A stretch of DNA of 64,000 nt, from contig NZ_VLLC01000002.1 of NCBI RefSeq assembly GCF_007830435.1, positions 1-64,000 on the forward strand. The letters are read 5' to 3'. Positions 1 through 8,111 of this stretch are shown here, one piece after another. The translations under genes and the position numbers were made by a program. The stretch's first letter is position 1. Each line of letters opens with the position of its first letter. Below the pieces are notes generated by a model. That model saw only the letters and a list, made by a program, of their open reading frames with translations. It had not been told where the DNA came from and searched no databases. Origin of the DNA: Desulfobotulus alkaliphilus. GTDB lineage: Bacteria > Desulfobacterota > Desulfobacteria > Desulfobacterales > ASO4-4.

Positions 1-182
1 TACCAATTGTAAGTAGACTCAACTACCACGCCGTCCAGACTATTTTTAAAGGGTTCAAGAGCTTTCAGAACATTTTCAATATTATTGGGTATTCGTTTTT
101 CAAAGAGCCGTTTGTCATCGTTATCAATGACTACAATAAAATTATTGCTTGAATGAAGGTCAATTCCAGCGTAAGTTTTCAT
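1..182 (-). mobile_element. IS110-family transposase, N-terminal part (runs off the left edge)
   Basis: The minus strand reads into the window edge as a protein beginning MKTYAGIDLHSSNNFIVVID. The pattern Y-x-GIDLH followed by alternating beta-strand residues is the start of the RuvC-like DEDD domain of IS110-family recombinases, with Asp8 as the first catalytic acid. About 60 residues are visible; the rest, including the serine-containing C-terminal domain, lies outside. An AGGAGGTGTC Shine-Dalgarno sits just before the ATG at 182. Whether the element is intact cannot be judged from here. Confidence 0.8.
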
Positions 183-397
183 AAGACACCTCCTAAATCC
201 TATTGAGATTTAAGTCTCTTGCCCTTGGTTTCATAGTCTTACTATGAATAGGGAGGTGTCAATTTTTTACAAGACTCGGTGAGGTAATCCTTTATATGAT
301 TATCAGACCCCTTTTGTGTTTTATGTTGACAAATCAGGGCTTTTTTTGTTATCAAACCCTTTGTTTTTTGGCTTCCCTCGTATTGCAAAATAAAAAA
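183..397 (-). other. Non-coding 5' end of the IS110 element
   Basis: No convincing gene is present. The 9-bp inverted repeat GACACCTCC (184-192) / GGAGGTGTC (252-260) brackets a 60-bp AT-rich segment, and a TTGACA-like -35 on the minus strand overlaps the outer arm, which suggests the transposase promoter. In IS110-type elements the non-coding end upstream of the recombinase carries the structured bridge RNA, so this stretch is the place to expect it. I cannot mark the element's outer boundary. Confidence 0.4.
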
Positions 398-613
398 ATG
401 AGAAAAGAGATGAATATACTGGCAACATATTATCGCTTGTTTTTCCCTCAGATCCCTGTTTTTGACGGGAAAAAATTTATTCGGGAACATATGCGTCATT
501 TCACCAAGAGAAGAGCGCGGGGAAACATAAATCTCCAGATGGGGAACTATGTCACTCAGGATGATATTGACGTAATCAAGAAAAAAAATCTGACACATGT
601 CTTCTCAAAATAA
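398..613 (+). CDS. Hypothetical small basic protein
   Basis: A 71-residue reading frame from the ATG at 398 (an ATG at 410 is equally possible; neither has a clear ribosome binding site). The protein is rich in Lys/Arg and contains FDGKKFIREHMRHF and a C-terminal DDIDVIKKK stretch. I do not recognise a family. It overlaps the next gene by 17 bp in another frame, which suggests either translational coupling or that one of the two starts is wrong. It lies directly beside the IS110 element, so it could be the remaining 3' part of a longer gene cut by the insertion. Confidence 0.35.
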   Translation: MRKEMNILATYYRLFFPQIPVFDGKKFIREHMRHFTKRRARGNINLQMGNYVTQDDIDVIKKKNLTHVFSK

Positions 614-1100
614 AGCTGTCTCCCAAAATGAGTCTGATGAAGACCTTCAGTCCATCGTCAGGCTTTTTGGTAAAACGGAAGCTGTTCTTAAAGAAATTGA
701 AAATACAACCAGCGATATGGTTGTTCCTGTTATCAATGAGCTTCGCTACGCAGGCTATCATCTGACCCAATACCTGCAATGCAAGAATGCAGAGGATCTG
801 TCTAAGGCAAAGAACCATTGCAAGCGTGCTCTCTTTGACGCATACGACTACAGAATTAATCTGGCCCTGATGACAATCAGGGAGTTCCAGCAGGATTACA
901 GGCTTGTCAACATTGGTGCCATTGTAAATGATTATCAGGCACTCATGAGAGATGTCGAAAATATAAAAAAAGAAGTGAATAGCAAAATTACCACCCATGA
1001 GATCCGCGAAGAAAGATATGCTGCACTTGAAAAACCCGTGGCCCGAATCAGCAGAAAATTACAATTGCCAAGGAATCCATTGCAGTTACATTGTAATTAA
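597..1100 (+). CDS. Hypothetical helical protein
   Basis: A 167-residue, strongly helical soluble protein with no signal peptide. It contains LSKAKNHCKRALFDAYDYR and an EFQQDYRLVNIGAIVNDY segment, a pattern I have seen in uncharacterised bacterial proteins of this size, but I cannot name a function. The last dozen residues (QLPRNPLQLHCN) look unlike the preceding helical sequence, and a +1 frame there reads on as a more Lys/Ala-rich tail, so a late frameshift is possible. The gene is followed by the mazE antitoxin 23 bp downstream, in the same direction. Confidence 0.55.
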   Translation: MSSQNKAVSQNESDEDLQSIVRLFGKTEAVLKEIENTTSDMVVPVINELRYAGYHLTQYLQCKNAEDLSKAKNHCKRALFDAYDYRINLALMTIREFQQDYRLVNIGAIVNDYQALMRDVENIKKEVNSKITTHEIREERYAALEKPVARISRKLQLPRNPLQLHCN

Positions 1101-1123
1101 ATTAACCGCATCTGGAGGCTGAA

Positions 1124-1399
1124 ATGGCAACTTTAATAAAAATAGGGAATTCACAAGGTATCCGCATTCCAAAGGCCCTCATTGAGCAGGCAGGATTGGA
1201 AGACAGGCAACTGGAGTTCAAAATCATAGACAACGGTCTTTTAATAAAACCTGTCAAGAAAAACAGAGAAGGCTGGAAAGAGGCTTTTGATAAAGCCCTT
1301 ACTGCAAATGAATTGATCGAAGCGGATCAAGTCTGGCTGGATGCTCCTTTGGCAGATGAAGGAGACCGGGGTGGTAAAAAAAGATGTTCACAGATTTGA
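1124..1399 (+). CDS. mazE: MazE/AbrB-type antitoxin
   Basis: A 91-residue protein whose first 45 residues form a SpoVT/AbrB swapped-hairpin domain: MATLIKIGNSQGIRIPKALI is the classic MazE start, followed by LEFKIIDNGLLIKPV. The C-terminal half (NREGWKEAFDKAL ... DQVWLDAPL) is the acidic toxin-binding tail. The tail usually ends soon after its last Trp/acidic cluster; here it runs about a dozen residues further (DEGDRGGKKRCSQI) into the toxin reading frame, which suggests that its normal stop was lost. The partner toxin overlapping the end is truncated. MazE proteins normally bind their own promoter and neutralise MazF endoribonuclease. Confidence 0.85.
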   Translation: MATLIKIGNSQGIRIPKALIEQAGLEDRQLEFKIIDNGLLIKPVKKNREGWKEAFDKALTANELIEADQVWLDAPLADEGDRGGKKRCSQI

Positions 1400-1436
1400 A
1401 ATCTGGTTAGTTCCGCTTGACCCGACATCAGTCTGA
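1371..1436 (+). pseudogene. mazF: MazF/PemK toxin, truncated after 21 residues
   Basis: A GTG at 1371, overlapping the antitoxin gene, opens a frame reading VVKKDVHRFEIWLVPLDPTSV and then stops at 1434-1436. RFEIWLVPLDPT is the highly typical N-terminus of MazF/PemK toxins, which normally continue with VGSEIKKTRP and run to about 110 residues. Nothing resembling the rest of the toxin follows in any frame, so most of the gene has been deleted or replaced. The remaining peptide lacks the residues needed for RNA cleavage. Confidence 0.8.
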
Positions 1437-1710
1437 ACAAAATACGCTAAATCATTATTTTTGAAACACAGTGCCGCACTAAAACACCACAATAACTTGA
1501 CAGCCATACCCGCCCCGTCCTACTCTTTTTTCGGCAGCCATAAGACCATTTTCTGAGATTGAAGAATTCTGAAATGAGTCCCCTCAACCCGGCCCCTGAC
1601 TTCGAGAACCTCAGCCACCGCCCATAGGGAGATGGCACCATAAGATACGCATAGTTTAAAAAAGATTATCCATTTCCTCCCTTATTACCCTAAACTTTTC
1701 TTTTTAGTTT
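1437..1710. other. Intergenic region between mazEF remnant and katA
   Basis: No gene is supported here. A 64-codon minus-strand frame at 1447-1641 has no recognisable family and no ribosome binding site. The sequence after 1437 does not continue the MazF frame, so the boundary near 1436 is probably a deletion junction. Confidence 0.4.
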
Positions 1711-1726
1711 TTGAATGAACATTCAA
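1711..1726. promoter_or_regulatory. Palindromic operator candidate upstream of katA
   Basis: TTGAATG-AA-CATTCAA is a perfect 7-2-7 palindrome 44 bp before the katA start. This is the expected position and size for a repressor site such as those of the Fur/PerR or TetR families. The match to a specific regulator is not decided: PerR boxes are usually 7-1-7. Confidence 0.5.
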
Positions 1727-1770
1727 TTTCATTCCAGCTCCAACCCTTAAAACCCCAAAGGAGATGCTGC

Positions 1771-3231
1771 ATGACAGAAGAAAAGAAAAAACTCACCACC
1801 AATGCAGGCGCACCCGTTCCGGACAACCAGAATGCCCTCACCGCAGGGCCCAGGGGACCGATGCTTCTTCAGGACGTGTGGTTTCTGGAAAAGCTGGCCC
1901 ACTTTGACAGGGAGGTGATTCCGGAACGAAGGATGCACGCCAAGGGTTCCGGAGCCTACGGCACCTTCACCGTCACCCACGACATCACGCCCTATACAAG
2001 GGCAAAAATCTTTTCTGAGATCGGCAAAAAAACAGACCTTTTTCTCCGTTTCAGCACCGTTGCCGGTGAGAGGGGCGCTGCGGATGCGGAAAGGGACATC
2101 CGGGGTTTTGCCGTTAAATTCTACACGGAAGAGGGCAACTGGGACATGGTGGGCAACAACACCCCCGTTTTCTTCCTGCGCGATCCCCTGAAGTTCCCCG
2201 ATTTAAACCATGCGGTGAAGCGGGACCCCCGCACCAACCTGCGCAGTGCCAGAAACAACTGGGATTTCTGGACCTCCCTGCCCGAGGCCCTGCATCAGGT
2301 CACCATTGTCATGAGCGACCGGGGTATCCCCGCCACCTACCGCCACATGCACGGTTTCGGCAGCCATACCTTCAGTTTCATCAATGGAAAAAATGAACGC
2401 TACTGGGTGAAGTTCCACTTCAAAAGCCAGCAGGGCATCAAAAACCTCAGCGATGCCGAAGCCGAAGCCCTCATCGGACAATGCCGTGAAAGCCATCAGC
2501 GGGATCTTTATGAGAGCATTGAAAAGGGCGATTTTCCCCGCTGGACCCTTTTTGTACAGATCATGCCGGAAAAGGAAGCTTCTTCCTGCCCCTACAATCC
2601 CTTTGACCTGACCAAGGTCTGGCCCCACAAGGATTATCCCCTGAAGGAAGTGGGGGTACTGGAGCTGAACCGTAACCCTGAAAATTATTTTGCGGAAGTG
2701 GAGCAGTCTGCCTTCAACCCGGCCAATGTGGTTCCGGGCATCGGATTCTCCCCGGACAAAATGCTGCAGGGAAGACTTTTCTCCTATGGGGATGCCCAGC
2801 GCTACCGCCTGGGCGTCAACCACCATCTCATTCCCGTGAACAAGGCCCGCTGCCCCTTCCACAGCTATCACAGGGACGGAGCCATGCGGGTGGACGGCAA
2901 CCACGGCAGCACCCTTGGCTATGAACCCAACAGTTACGGAGAATGGCAGGAACAGCCGGATTTTTCCGAGCCGCCCTTAAGCCTTGAAGGCGCTGCGGAT
3001 CACTGGAACCACAGGGAAGATACGGATTATTATTCCCAGCCCGCTGCCCTTTTCCGACTGATGAATGGTGAGCAGAAAGAAGCCCTTTTCGCTAACACGG
3101 CCCGTGCCATGGGGGATGCGCCCAGAGAAATCAAGATCCGGCACATAGGAAACTGCCTGAAGGCAGACCCGGCCTATGGCAAAGGGGTGGCCGAAGCCTT
3201 GGGTATTGGCTTGGAGGAAGTGCCCCAGTAA
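1771..3231 (+). CDS. katA: Catalase, small-subunit clade 3
   Basis: A 486-residue monofunctional heme catalase. Catalytic His56 lies in [12 protein letters not shown], Asn129 in VGNNTPVFF, and the proximal heme ligand Tyr339 in [14 protein letters not shown]. The NADPH/heme region and C-terminal helical domain are complete and the length is normal for clade 3. The start at 1771 is chosen because AAAGGAG lies 7 bp upstream; the frame is open 60 bp further but that part covers the leader and the operator. It converts H2O2 to water and oxygen in the cytoplasm and fits an anaerobe that meets oxygen. The gene is monocistronic, with a palindromic operator candidate upstream and a strong terminator downstream. 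Confidence 0.97.
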   Translation: MTEEKKKLTTNAGAPVPDNQNALTAGPRGPMLLQDVWFLEKLAHFDREVIPERRMHAKGSGAYGTFTVTHDITPYTRAKIFSEIGKKTDLFLRFSTVAGERGAADAERDIRGFAVKFYTEEGNWDMVGNNTPVFFLRDPLKFPDLNHAVKRDPRTNLRSARNNWDFWTSLPEALHQVTIVMSDRGIPATYRHMHGFGSHTFSFINGKNERYWVKFHFKSQQGIKNLSDAEAEALIGQCRESHQRDLYESIEKGDFPRWTLFVQIMPEKEASSCPYNPFDLTKVWPHKDYPLKEVGVLELNRNPENYFAEVEQSAFNPANVVPGIGFSPDKMLQGRLFSYGDAQRYRLGVNHHLIPVNKARCPFHSYHRDGAMRVDGNHGSTLGYEPNSYGEWQEQPDFSEPPLSLEGAADHWNHREDTDYYSQPAALFRLMNGEQKEALFANTARAMGDAPREIKIRHIGNCLKADPAYGKGVAEALGIGLEEVPQ

Positions 3232-3347
3232 AAATACCAGAAAAAAGGCATTTTACTCAAAAGACTGGCTTTCAGCCGACGGCTATGGAAAATGAATTTC
3301 CACCATAAATACTTGACTGACAAGGCATAGGTGACCAAAACCATGGA

Positions 3348-3383
3348 AAAGCCGGAAGAGAAGAATTCTTCCGGCTTTTTTTG
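3348..3383 (+). terminator. Rho-independent terminator after katA
   Basis: AAAAGCCGGAAGA and TCTTCCGGCTTTT form a 13-bp stem with a short loop, followed by a run of T. It ends the katA transcript 120 bp after the stop codon. Confidence 0.9.
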
Positions 3384-3443
3384 AATGACAGCCGGAGTCC
3401 GATCCTTTTTCCCATGCAGTGATTCATGAATGGAAAGCCCGTG

Positions 3444-4766
3444 ATGAAAAAATTTGAGCTGCGTCAAAGCTGGTCCGACACCGGCTCCGGATCACCGGAA
3501 TTCAGTGCTACCACAGCCCGGCTTGAAATCTATGCAGACGGGCACAACCTTACAAAAAATGAGAATATCTGGTCCCGCTCCATACAGGATCATGTTCTTG
3601 TATCCACCTGGCCTTTAGCCATGTGGGCCTTGCAAAACTGGTGGCGGCTGCTTTATGAACCCCTGCCATCACCAGCCCGCAGGCCCGATATGGGCTGGAG
3701 AATGGCCCATGGGCTGGGTGCTGCCAATCATGGCTTTGTCTGGCCAGAAATTATGTTTGCCAGTGACGGTGAAAATGTTCAGATATGGTCAACCCCATCC
3801 AGTGATGATAATCAGCAATCTGTCAGATACATCAAACGCATAGACTCTCCCGTATCCATACCCATTGCCGTTTTCCGAAGTGTGCTTCTGGACTTTGTTT
3901 CCACCATTGAAAGCAGGCTGGATGCCGTGGGCTTGCACGCCTCTGATCTTTCCGTCTTCTTTAAAATCATAAGGGACGAGGAACAGAACAGAGATTCCAT
4001 GATTTACCGTAAACTGGAAGCCCTGATGGGTTTTGATCCCGATGAATGCCCACCCGAAACTATGGATAATGCACTGAAACTGTATGCTGCCTGTGGGGAA
4101 AAGACCCTCTCAGAACTGGCACCCGTTTACGGCAAAGGCGGAAAAACAGAGCCGCTGAAACCCATTGAAGCATTTCTACATGCCCCCGGAGTTATGGGGA
4201 TGCCTGAATTTTCAACAAAAAGCATGGGAAGGGAGACAAATTCCGATACTGCACCCTGGAGGGTGGCCGTAGAGGACGCCCGAAAATTAAGGGAGGAAAT
4301 CGGAAACAGGCACAAAGCCATTGAAACAGCAAGGCTCTTTGACCTTTTAGGAATTGCCGCATCGGACAGGGATAAATGGAGCCCACCATGCAGGTCCTTG
4401 GTTTCAGTAGGTATCCCAGCCTTTCACCAGCATATAAAATTTATCCCCCGAAAAAGACACCCTTTGAGCAAACGATTTGAACTGGCCCGTTACATTGGTG
4501 ATTATATCTGCACCGGTGACAGCCACTGGCTGACAAATACAGACCTTGGCACAGCCAGACAAAGATATCAGAGGGCTTTTGCCGCCGCATTTTTATGCCC
4601 CATGGATGGTCTGATGGCTTTTTTACAGGATGATTATTCCGAAGAGGCCATTGAAGACGCCGCAGATCATTTTGACGTGAGTGTACAGACCATTGCTTCT
4701 CTGCTGAACAGCCATTCTTCCGGAGAAAGGGAATTTTCCTTTTTTACATCGCCCCTTTCATTCTGA
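3444..4766 (+). CDS. Hypothetical protein with degenerate ImmA/IrrE-like C-terminus
   Basis: A 440-residue cytoplasmic protein starting at the ATG at 3444, preceded by GGAAAG. The N-terminal 150 residues are rich in Trp (SWSDTGSGSPEFSATTARL; WPLAMWALQNWWRLLYEPLP). The C-terminal part, from about residue 345, reads KRFELARYIGDYI ... RQRYQRAFAAAFLCPMDGL ... AIEDAADHFDVSVQTIASLL. This matches the layout of ImmA/IrrE metallopeptidases (R-F-x-LAHELGH, then AN-x-FAAELLMP, then a Ser-Val HTH-like motif), but the HEXXH motif is replaced by ARYIGD, so zinc peptidase activity is unlikely. I recall the full-length architecture as a widespread uncharacterised family. It stands alone between katA and a dispersed repeat. 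A role as a non-enzymatic sensor is only a guess. Confidence 0.7.
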   Translation: MKKFELRQSWSDTGSGSPEFSATTARLEIYADGHNLTKNENIWSRSIQDHVLVSTWPLAMWALQNWWRLLYEPLPSPARRPDMGWRMAHGLGAANHGFVWPEIMFASDGENVQIWSTPSSDDNQQSVRYIKRIDSPVSIPIAVFRSVLLDFVSTIESRLDAVGLHASDLSVFFKIIRDEEQNRDSMIYRKLEALMGFDPDECPPETMDNALKLYAACGEKTLSELAPVYGKGGKTEPLKPIEAFLHAPGVMGMPEFSTKSMGRETNSDTAPWRVAVEDARKLREEIGNRHKAIETARLFDLLGIAASDRDKWSPPCRSLVSVGIPAFHQHIKFIPRKRHPLSKRFELARYIGDYICTGDSHWLTNTDLGTARQRYQRAFAAAFLCPMDGLMAFLQDDYSEEAIEDAADHFDVSVQTIASLLNSHSSGEREFSFFTSPLSF

Positions 4767-4785
4767 AAAGGAGATGCTTCTTAAT

Positions 4786-5129
4786 GGTAATTATTCAGAA
4801 CAGTTTATTCCGAACTGTCAATGCTGTAATTGCAGCAGCTTCGTACTGTTGCAAGGCTCCGTGGCTATTTGCAAGTGACATTGCAATCGTTTCGGATCAG
4901 AGCTTTGCAGGCCTGTGCGAAAGAAGCGGCAAACTGTCTGAGCCGCCACAAAGGCAGCGTACCAAGGCCTGCTATGGTAATCAAAAAGCCTATCCTGCCT
5001 GTGGCGGGGAGTTTTTGCCGCTTCCGCACAGGGCAAAAAGCTCCCGAATAAGATTGCGTCACGGGCAAATAGCCTGGGGCCTGTGCATCTGCCTTGCAGG
5101 TATGGTACCTGGAAAACTGTGCTGAACAG
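4786..5129 (+). repeat. Dispersed MITE-like repeat, family A, copy 1
   Basis: About 344 bp that recur in inverted orientation at 34698-35109 with long runs of identity. No reading frame is conserved between the copies, so it is non-coding. The ends of this copy form imperfect inverted repeats (GTAATTATTCAG at the left; reverse complement of the right end GTAACTGTTCAG), as expected of a non-autonomous transposon. It begins 19 bp after the preceding gene. Confidence 0.75.
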
Positions 5130-5278
5130 TTACTCTTAATGAATGAGAACTAAAAAAAGCCCTTATCGATCACAAGGCCCGCACCATGGAGGATATGATC
5201 AAGAAAGGCAAAAATCAGCCCAGTCATGGCCTGATAAGAATCCGGACATGACTGAGCTTAAGCGATAATGAGAAATTC
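5130..5278. other. Intergenic remnant region
   Basis: The plus strand here carries a short open stretch reading LIDHKARTMEDMIKKGKNQP and stopping at about 5250. It has no start codon and no family that I can name and may be a gene fragment. Nothing else is visible. Confidence 0.25.
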
Positions 5279-5749
5279 TTATGCCACCCTCTTCAGAACC
5301 GAAGAAAGCATGCGGTCCGCAGCAAGGCCGGGAGCCAGCTGTTTCCGAACCATTTTCCCCAGAGCCATTTTTTCTTCCTCATGCATGGGCGTGCTGGCCG
5401 CAGCCTCGCTAAGGGCCTTTTCCATGGCTTCACGCACCCTTTCAAAGCCTGTGATCACTTCAGGATAGGCATTGTTCTCCCGCCATGGAAGAATCATGCG
5501 GCCTTCACTTCTTCCGGATTTATGGGCTGGTGTCAGCACTTCCCAGCTTCCGCCAAGGGGCTTTCCGCTCCTTTCATGCTGACCCGGATAGCAATGGCTC
5601 TCCCAGTAGGCAGGGGGCATGGGTATTTCCGTATCCACGGCAAGGGGGGCCATACCAAGCTCTTTTTCTGCCGGCTCCAGTGTAATGCTCCAGCTTAAAA
5701 CGGGGCGGAAATTACCTCTTTTTTTATCAATGCTCCATCGAATTTCCAA
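5279..5749 (-). CDS. Hypothetical protein, third gene of the MoxR/VWA operon
   Basis: A 156-residue soluble protein of unknown function. A TTG start at 5749 is chosen because AAAGGAGATC lies just upstream and no ATG is available. The sequence opens with MEIRWSIDKKRGNFRPVLSWSITLEPAEKELG, a beta-rich segment, and its second half (EVITGFERVREAMEKALSEAAAS, MALGKMVRKQLAPGLAADRMLSSVLKRVA) is helical. It lies 35 bp after the VWA gene on the same strand, so it is probably co-transcribed and may act with the ATPase/VWA pair. I do not recognise a domain. Confidence 0.7.
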   Translation of the reverse strand: MEIRWSIDKKRGNFRPVLSWSITLEPAEKELGMAPLAVDTEIPMPPAYWESHCYPGQHERSGKPLGGSWEVLTPAHKSGRSEGRMILPWRENNAYPEVITGFERVREAMEKALSEAAASTPMHEEEKMALGKMVRKQLAPGLAADRMLSSVLKRVA

Positions 5750-5784
5750 GGGGATCTCCTTTCTTCATACTGTTTTGTGTTCCA

Positions 5785-7125
5785 TCACACCCCACCCAGA
5801 GCCAGACATTCACCAAAGGGTGGCATCGCTTTGGCATCATTCCCGCAAACCGCCCATAAAACAGGAAAACCCGGATCTGCCGGATAATGCTCACAGGCAA
5901 GATCGGTCAGATAAATCAGGCAGCGGGGCGCAAGGCCTTCTTTTTCAAGCCATCTGAAGGGTGCCCTGAAGTCCGTACCTCCTCCGCCTGTGAAAAGGGG
6001 TTCCATGGGCAGATCCGAGCGGGTCAGCCTGAAAACCCCTCCAACGGCCATATCACAGCCCATCACAAGGATTTCACCGGAAAAGGCAGAAAGGATGGCG
6101 GACACTTCCGCACAGAACATATCCAGTTCCCCGGGGGATATGCTGCCGGAAGTGTCCACCACAATCACAATACGGTCTGCGTCTTCACTGCGGACCGATG
6201 GCAGATAAAGTCCCTGATGCAGATAACGTCGGTTGGGGGGTGACCAGGCATAATCGCTTCTCGCTGTCTGGTCCACAAAGCGGGAAAGGAGCATGCGCCA
6301 GTCCATGCCCGGTTCAAGGGTGTCACGGATACTGCGCTCTATGCTGGCAGGAAGATCGCCTGCATCCCTGCGGGTGAGGAGGACCTTGGCCAGCAGGGTT
6401 TCCATGGCCGATGCTTCCGCTTCTCCGTCGGAAGCATCCCCCGGATGCTGCCCGTCCCGCACTTCGCCCGTTCCTGCGGGATCACCGCCACCGGGGTCGG
6501 AAATATCCGAATCCCCTTTTTCTTCTTCGGCAGATCCTGCGCCCCCTTCATCTCCTGCGCCTTCACCGGATCCGGCAGAAGGCCCATGGGTGTGGCTGTC
6601 TCCGGCTACCTTTTCACCGTCGGCACCCGGACCTTCCATTTCCTCACCATCGCCATTTTCGCCGGAACCGGGATCGGAAAGTCCCTGTCCCTCCCTTTTA
6701 TCCATGCGGCTTAAAATACGCTCATACACGGTTTCCGCAGGAAGATGCCTGAAGGCAGGATCATCCAGCCAGCCTTCGGGCAGCCTGAACCCCGCCTCCA
6801 GAAGCATCCAGTTCATGGTGTGGTCGCAGGCCATGTTCCAGATGGAAGGGTCCCTGTCCTTTCTGCGGGTATGATGCCCAAGGGCCGTGTGCAGCACCAG
6901 ATGGGCCAGAAGCCCCTTCAGGCTTTCAAAGGGCAGGGCCCGGATGTATGCGGGCTGATACCCTATGGTTCTGCCGTCCGTCCATGCGGAGTTACAGCCG
7001 GGATCCGCCGCAATTTCAAGGCCCATGGCAAGGGTTCCGAAAAAGGGGTGATCCAGAAGCAGATGGGTTCTGGCCTTGCGCATGAGAAAGGCAGGAGACC
7101 CGGATAAAAGTTCTGAAGGAGGCAT
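5785..7125 (-). CDS. DUF2201-type protein: metallopeptidase-like domain plus VWA domain
   Basis: A 446-residue protein in three parts. The N-terminal domain contains LLAHLVLHTALGHHTRR and WNMACDHTMNWMLLEAGF, the DUF2201 'putative metallopeptidase' pattern; the usual HEVLH is HLVLH here, so the catalytic Glu is missing. Next comes a roughly 80-residue linker rich in Gly, Asp, Glu and Ser. The C-terminal VWA-like domain has a MIDAS motif in IVVDTSGSIS and ends in a Gly/Thr turn (FTGGGGTDF). Such proteins pair with MoxR-type AAA+ ATPases, and here the ATPase gene is directly upstream with TGATG overlap, indicating translational coupling. The pair probably acts as a chaperone or metal-insertion/assembly factor for an unknown target. 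Confidence 0.85.
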   Translation of the reverse strand: MPPSELLSGSPAFLMRKARTHLLLDHPFFGTLAMGLEIAADPGCNSAWTDGRTIGYQPAYIRALPFESLKGLLAHLVLHTALGHHTRRKDRDPSIWNMACDHTMNWMLLEAGFRLPEGWLDDPAFRHLPAETVYERILSRMDKREGQGLSDPGSGENGDGEEMEGPGADGEKVAGDSHTHGPSAGSGEGAGDEGGAGSAEEEKGDSDISDPGGGDPAGTGEVRDGQHPGDASDGEAEASAMETLLAKVLLTRRDAGDLPASIERSIRDTLEPGMDWRMLLSRFVDQTARSDYAWSPPNRRYLHQGLYLPSVRSEDADRIVIVVDTSGSISPGELDMFCAEVSAILSAFSGEILVMGCDMAVGGVFRLTRSDLPMEPLFTGGGGTDFRAPFRWLEKEGLAPRCLIYLTDLACEHYPADPGFPVLWAVCGNDAKAMPPFGECLALGGV

Positions 7126-8111
7126 CAGACAAAAATCTCCGCATGGTTTTCTGCCCAGAGGATAAATTCCTGAGTATCCACAAGACGGGTATCCTTTCTG
7201 ATGGCATCCCTTATCAGAAGTACGGCAAATTCCACGGGAAGCTTTGATGCAATGCGGGTGATGGCTGAAAAGGTTTTACTGGATGCATGGCTGGCCAGAA
7301 GTTCGCAGAGGGCATAGAGAAGGGCCGGGTCTTCCGCTGGCAGTTTCCAGGTATCCGGGTTGCTCAGCAGATTTTCAGCCGAAGGCAGCTCCCGGCATAC
7401 GGCAAGATAGCCCGTAAACTCTGCGGCAGCTCCGGCACCCACGGTTCCGGCCACAAGGGCGCTGAGGATTTCCTCGTCTTCCGTTGCATCCAGAATTCTG
7501 GAAACAAAGGCCCAGGATCTGGGGGTGGGAAAGGCCTTTTCATTGCGGGTGGGATCAAAATGATGCAGAAGGGCCGGTCTGAAACGCAGAAAAGCAATGA
7601 CTTCCGGTGCAATTCCCTCCTGAAGCGCCCAGTCCACCCAGTCTTCAATGCGGACCTCAAAATCAATGTGGGTAAAGCGGTTGGCCAGAGCCGAAGGCAT
7701 GCGGTGGGTGACGGAGCGGTCCGTCTCCCGGTTGCCCGCAGCCACCACAGACCAGCCATCGGGCAGTTTGTAGTCTCCGATGCGGCGGTCCAGAACCAAT
7801 TGATAGCAGGCGGCCTGTACTAAGGGCGGGGCGGCATTCAGCTCATCCAGAAAAAGAATACCCCTGCCCTTTACGGGAAGGAAATCCGGCGGAGACCAGG
7901 AGGTCCGGCCATCCTTTTCTATGCGGGGCAGCCCCCGAAGATCCACGGGATCCAGAAGCAGGGCGCGGATATCCACAAGTTCCCGGTCCATGGCTGCGGC
8001 TGCCTGCCGTACCACATCACTTTTTCCTATTCCCGGAGGCCCCCAGAGGTAAAGGGGCTGGCCTGCTTTTACAAGGGTTTCTACGGTGCTCTGTACCAGA
8101 CGGGCTCTCAT
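7125..8111 (-). CDS. MoxR-family AAA+ ATPase
   Basis: A 328-residue ATPase with Walker A GPPGIGKSD (residues 24-32), Walker B GILFLDELNAA, a sensor/arginine-finger region around PSALANRFTHIDFE, and a helical C-terminal lid. The start at 8111 (MRARLVQ) is chosen because AGGAGAAAG lies just upstream; the frame continues upstream without a better signal. It is the first gene of a three-gene minus-strand operon with the DUF2201/VWA protein and a 156-residue unknown. By analogy with MoxR/VWA pairs it likely remodels a protein or assists cofactor insertion. The client is not evident: neighbours are a catalase and a TonB receptor, neither an established partner. Confidence 0.9.
   Translation of the reverse strand: MRARLVQSTVETLVKAGQPLYLWGPPGIGKSDVVRQAAAAMDRELVDIRALLLDPVDLRGLPRIEKDGRTSWSPPDFLPVKGRGILFLDELNAAPPLVQAACYQLVLDRRIGDYKLPDGWSVVAAGNRETDRSVTHRMPSALANRFTHIDFEVRIEDWVDWALQEGIAPEVIAFLRFRPALLHHFDPTRNEKAFPTPRSWAFVSRILDATEDEEILSALVAGTVGAGAAAEFTGYLAVCRELPSAENLLSNPDTWKLPAEDPALLYALCELLASHASSKTFSAITRIASKLPVEFAVLLIRDAIRKDTRLVDTQEFILWAENHAEIFV

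Noticed and set aside
1447-1641. 64-codon minus-strand frame
   Set aside because: No family, no ribosome binding site, next to a deletion joint.
4784-5125. 113-codon frame
   Set aside because: It falls inside repeat family A, and the frame is not conserved in the second copy.
6293-6874. 193-codon plus-strand frame, rich in Pro/Ser
   Set aside because: It is the antisense of the acidic Gly/Asp/Glu/Ser linker of the VWA protein, so low complexity explains it.
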